A DNA stretch of 11,135 nt from Funneliformis mosseae. Lineage: Eukaryota; Glomeromycota; Glomeromycetes; Glomerales; Glomeraceae. A program made the translations under genes and the position numbers. The stretch covers positions 1-11,135 of the forward strand of contig CAJVPP010003644.1 in the NCBI GenBank assembly GCA_910592005.1, read 5' to 3'. The notes under the pieces were generated by a model. The model saw only the letters and a list, made by a program, of their open reading frames with translations, was not told where the DNA came from and did not search any database. Positions 8,000-11,135 of this stretch are shown piece by piece; positions within the stretch are counted from its first letter, which is position 1, and each line of letters opens with the position of its first letter.

Positions 8000-8600
8000 T
8001 ACAAACATGAAGTAAATATACATATATACATTTTAGTCTTTTAATGTTTTTGTAATTCTGATTTATCAAGTAGATTCTGCATTATTATACAAAAATTTTC
8101 TCAAACTTCCAAACCTACTGCAAGTTGAAACCTGGTAGATAATCTGATTTACTAAAAGGAAGAGAATTATATAAGATTTGCTTTATTATCGTAATAGAAG
8201 CTTAGAATAAAAAAAGTTTTTACATAACTTACTTATACAAAATTTCAAGCAGTTCGTCAGAAATTCTTGATTATCTAATATATAATAATACAAATCACTA
8301 GCTAATAATTAGTAAAAGTATATCAGTACTTTATTATAATAAATTACAAAAAAAATACATATTATCTAATATAGTCAAATAAAATTTGACACAAAGAGAA
8401 AATATTGTTTTAAGTAAAGGTATTACACTAAAGTAAATCTTATCAAACAATAATTCTGAATTTAAAAATTTAATGTTACAATTATTTCAGATCTATTATT
8501 TGTGCAAAAATACTTACCTTTGTTAATAATATGAAAGAATGCTCTAATTTAATCAATATTATCGTAGAATTTGATATTTTTAAAATATTTTTACAAGTTA
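8000..8600 (-). pseudogene. Fossil of an unrecognised intron-containing gene
   Basis: I do not recognise the product. Three exon-like pieces join in frame on the minus strand. The first (about 8600-8518, containing IRAFFHIINK) ends at donor GTAAGT (8517). A 62-base intron ends at 8456. The second exon (8455-8233) reads 73 codons in one frame, the first 39 free of stops, starting LLFDKIYFSV and ending SRISDELLEILY. Its donor GTAAGT (8232) and an 81-base intron ending in CTTTTAG (8152) lead to a third exon beginning KSDYLPGFNLQ and continuing VWKFEKIF. Both splices keep the reading phase, which is the main evidence. Internal stops show it is dead. It lies downstream of, and on the same strand as, the transposase relic, so it may be a second gene of the same element or an unrelated captured gene. 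Confidence 0.45.
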
Positions 8601-8715
8601 AAAAGAATATTAAAAACACAAATAATACCTTGCTATTTTTCTTTAGTTAACTCAGATTGTTATATAATAAAAATCATTTCTAAAATATTGATTATTGGAT
8701 AAATCATGCGAAGTT

Positions 8716-8754
8716 GATATACAAGTTGAACTGAAATGATATACAAAATGAACT
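8716..8754 (+). repeat. 17-bp near-tandem repeat in the relic's last exon
   Basis: GATATACAAGTTGAACT (8716-8732) and GATATACAAAATGAACT (8738-8754) match at 15 of 17 bases with a 22-base period. On the coding strand this corresponds to the VHFVYH and STCIST region near the C-terminus. It may be a small duplication in the ancestral gene or chance convergence. Confidence 0.45.
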
Positions 8755-9250
8755 TTTAGAATGCCATTTATGAATGCTATTAGATAAACTCTATGTCATC
8801 ATATATTATCAGTCTTTTGTATTTCATAAACTGAATATTATAAAATGTGATTAATAGTTGAGCTTTCTCATAACCTATCAATCCAAATAAATGCATATGT
8901 TGAACTATCATTATACTTATGTATAAATAATACCTTAATTATAGCAAACGAAATGCTACCTTCTTCTTTTATTTGCATTATGTTATCAACATGTAGGTCT
9001 ATATATAAATAAAACATGCTATCATTATTCAGAAAAGTATAACTAATTTGCTTATAAAATTTTACATGCCTATATACTAAGGCAGCTTACTTTTGTATAT
9101 AATTATCATATGTAATTAAAATATCATATATAAATTGAAGATTATTATTGAGCTATACAGATAAATTTAGATGTAGAATTTTATTTCTTAAAAGTTGATT
9201 GTGTGCTTTGATATTAATTATTCTATTATCAAATGATATAATATTTGTAT

Positions 9251-9324
9251 CTATCATAAAAAAAGTTGTTATAATATTTTTAATAATACTAATAACTAAA
9301 TAAACAGATTGAAAAATTACTTAC
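9251..9324 (-). other. Fossil intron 2 of the transposase relic
   Basis: The donor GTAAGT follows SVI plus one base of the next codon. The acceptor ATGATAG is 74 bases on. Splicing completes a GAT codon and opens a 199-codon frame that carries through to the natural C-terminus with only a few stops, strong support that this is a genuine ancient intron. Confidence 0.65.
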
Positions 9325-9666
9325 CAATAACAGATATATCTATTTGTGTCATGTATCAATCAGAAAGTATAGGATGAAGCAGTAGTTCTGTAGTAAAATT
9401 TAAGAAACTTGTCTAATATTTAAAAAGCAATTGTCCTTTTTACTATTAATTAAATAACATATTGTTTGAAGTGTATTATGCCGACGGATAAAATTAAATT
9501 CAATATTTTTTCAATTTATTTTAGAAACGGAATTCTTAAATATTCAGTGTAGCATTTTTTTTATTCTAATAGTAGTATTTACAAGTATTCTAAAGTTTCA
9601 TGTATTTTGGATATAATGCTAATTTATATGTAAATTTAGTAGACTTATAAAATCATCTGGAAAAAG

Positions 9667-9726
9667 CTAAATATTATATATGCATTAAATTATTAGCAAA
9701 TGTAAAAAAAGAAATAAATATTTTAC
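9667..9726 (-). other. Fossil intron 1 of the transposase relic
   Basis: A 60-base stretch starting GTAAAA and ending TTTAG, with a pyrimidine-rich middle and a branch-like GCTAATA. It lies between the conserved-looking LIKV and FPDD segments. Because its length is a multiple of three it does not shift the frame, so the support is weaker than for the other intron. Confidence 0.5.
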
Positions 9727-10896
9727 TACCTTTATTAATATAGCACTTTTAGTCCTTAGAGTATCTTTTAAATTTAAATATATTTATTCATTAAAAATTA
9801 AACCAAAGTATAAGCAAGCTGCTTTTGCAATTGCTGCTTAACAGAAAATAAGTGCATTTATTACTTGTACAGGTGATAGCATCTTTTGATGTAATTTTTT
9901 TAAATCTATATGTCATCTTTAAAGAGTAGTTGATTCAAAATCTTTGATATGTTTTATCATTAAAAAATGCCATAATAAAAAAGGCATTATTATTAGCAAT
10001 CATAAATAATCAGAAAATATAAAACTTTTGCAATGTTTAATAGGATTTAGAAGTTAGTATCAACCAGCTAGAGTTTTCAAATTTTTTCAATAATTTAGAA
10101 ATATAGCTTCTCTATTTTGATTTAATATTAAAAATGTACATTCCATAAATCTTTGTATTTTTCTAGTAATGGCATGATATGCATCCTGTGAAATTTATAA
10201 ATAATGATCTCATGTTAATTAATTTAAAATACTAATTTGAGTTCTTAATCCATATTTAGTATAATATTCACTAATTATTTTTTGTGATACTTCCTCTTAT
10301 ATTAACTCTTCTAATTGATAAAATTTATCATTTGTGAGATGATGATACTTTGCATTTAATTTAATATCAAAAGAGAAATTATTTAAATATTCTTTAGATG
10401 CTAAATAACTTTTACATCCCAAAATACCACTATGGCATTTTGTATCTGCAAAATCATTGCTTTGTAGTAAGTCTGCAGTTACAATTCCTAATGTAGCAAT
10501 TATCTATATATTCTGTCTATTAATTAATATCAAAACACCTTTTTCTGAAGCTTTAATTTTACTTATTATTAGTTTTATTGTATTATCAAATTCTCCACTA
10601 AAAGGAACGAAACTCAAAACAAAATAGTTTTTGAGTTATTTTCATAGTTTAAAAGGTATATTACAAAATTAAAGATATATTCTACCTAAGAAATGATATA
10701 TATTGCAAAAAGTTCTAAAATCATCAAAGTAAATATCTAGCATCAACTTGAAAATATATATATTTAGAAATGTTAGATTGAAATTTTGGTATATTCACTT
10801 AGATAATAATGCTGAAACTTAATATTTCTAATTCTCCATTGATTTTTATAATTATTATCAATAAAACAATTAACCAATCATAATGAAGTCATATAG

Positions 10897-11031
10897 ATGA
10901 CACAGTATGACGATTTCTTAATTCAAAATTTTAAAAATACTGAGAATTCTGCGAATTCTGAAAATACAGAAGATCTACATAATTCTAAAGATCTTTCAAA
11001 TACTAATAATAATCCTAATTTTATGAATTAA
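10897..11031 (+). CDS. Tiny Asn/Ser-rich ORF, 44 codons
   Basis: An ATG-to-TAA frame begins MTQYDDFLIQ and continues as an Asn-, Ser- and Glu-rich tail with ENSANSEN-like repeats. It lies head-to-head with the transposase relic, just beyond its last traceable codon. The composition is more protein-like than the surrounding frames, but its underlying DNA is also part of an AATTCTG repeat, which alone would give Asn-Ser. It may be an exon fragment of a decayed gene or simply a translated repeat. No function is proposed. Confidence 0.2.
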   Translation: MTQYDDFLIQNFKNTENSANSENTEDLHNSKDLSNTNNNPNFMN

Positions 11032-11135
11032 ATGAAGTCTAAGAATATTTAGTATTCAACGTATTTTTAATATTCTAAATTTTATTGTTATTTTTATTAT
11101 ATTTTATATTTTTATTATTTTACGTATTTTTATTA
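11032..11135. other. AT-rich window end
   Basis: A short AT-rich tail with ATTCTAAAT (near 11080) resembling the left-hand repeat patches, and two isolated CpGs. I see no gene or terminal inverted repeat for the transposase relic here; its outer end may lie beyond the window. Confidence 0.5.

Larger units (their letters stand above)
8652..10890 (-). pseudogene. Decayed DDE transposase, Tnp2/Plavaka-like
   Basis: A minus-strand relic whose reading can be followed for more than 600 codons. Exon 1 (about 10890-9727) contains DIYFDDFRTF (near 10740), KNYFVLSFVPFSGEF, GIVTADLLQSND and CHSGILGC (near 10470-10420), QDAYHAITRK (near 10180), FIFSDYL and MPFLLWHFL (near 10020-9960), then AAIAKAA (near 9835). 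A 60-base intron (9726-9667) follows. Exon 2 (9666-9325) holds FPDDFISLLNLHIN, LVNTT and HPILSD. A 74-base intron (9324-9251) follows. Exon 3 (9250-8652) reads 199 codons in one frame and ends SNNQYFRNDFYYITI, stop. The order (DD-containing block, ADL motif with a Cys-rich stretch, MPF helix, NLH...VNT block) matches Tnp2-type transposases of CACTA/Plavaka elements. Many in-frame stops and about three frameshifts (near 10775, 9915, 9410) make it nonfunctional. The N-terminus and terminal repeats were not found. The exact family name is from memory and less certain than the transposase call. Confidence 0.72.

Noticed and set aside
1..11135. tRNA, rRNA, CRISPR and bacterial-type operon signals
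   Set aside because: No cloverleaf, ribosomal or spacer-repeat pattern was seen. The composition, introns and gene type point to a eukaryotic nucleus.
8000..11135. Terminal inverted repeats and target-site duplications for the transposase relic
   Set aside because: I compared the flanks by eye and found no convincing matching ends. They are either decayed or outside the window, so no element boundaries are claimed.

Overview
The window looks like nuclear DNA from a fungus with a very AT-rich, transposon-laden genome. My best guess is an arbuscular mycorrhizal fungus (Glomeromycotina, Rhizophagus-like). The reasons are one uninterrupted fungal/plant-type molybdenum enzyme gene, short GT-AG introns of about 60-80 bases, extremely AT-rich deserts, and a decayed transposase of a type I recall as abundant in that group. 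The host assignment is inference.

Layout. Positions 1-2919 are an extremely AT-rich desert in which I found no CpG dinucleotide. Positions 2920-6957 form a CpG-containing block. It holds the only convincing intact gene, a minus-strand nitrate-reductase-type enzyme (coding 5213 down to 3618), with a 3' flank (2880-3617) carrying short repeats. Its upstream side (5214-6957) has a dense cluster of GATA motifs, a small GAATTC-type repeat patch, hairpins and possible small exons. Positions 6958-11135 are again CpG-poor. They contain two minus-strand fossil genes: an unrecognised one (about 8000-8600) and a DDE transposase relic (8652 to about 10890) in which three exons and two introns can still be traced. 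A tiny Asn/Ser-rich plus-strand ORF lies at 10897-11031.

How it fits together. The enzyme has the molybdopterin domain, the dimerisation domain and a C-terminal cytochrome b5 domain. It stops before the FAD/NAD(P)H reductase module that completes an ordinary assimilatory nitrate reductase, so it would need an outside electron donor. Its upstream DNA is enriched in GATA sites, several within repeats of CAAAGATA; this is what one would expect if an AreA/NIT2-type nitrogen regulator controls it. The flanking relics have decayed mainly by C-to-T and G-to-A changes with few indels. Together with the sharp CpG boundaries near 2920 and 6957, this suggests that methylated, silenced transposon DNA surrounds an unmethylated gene island.
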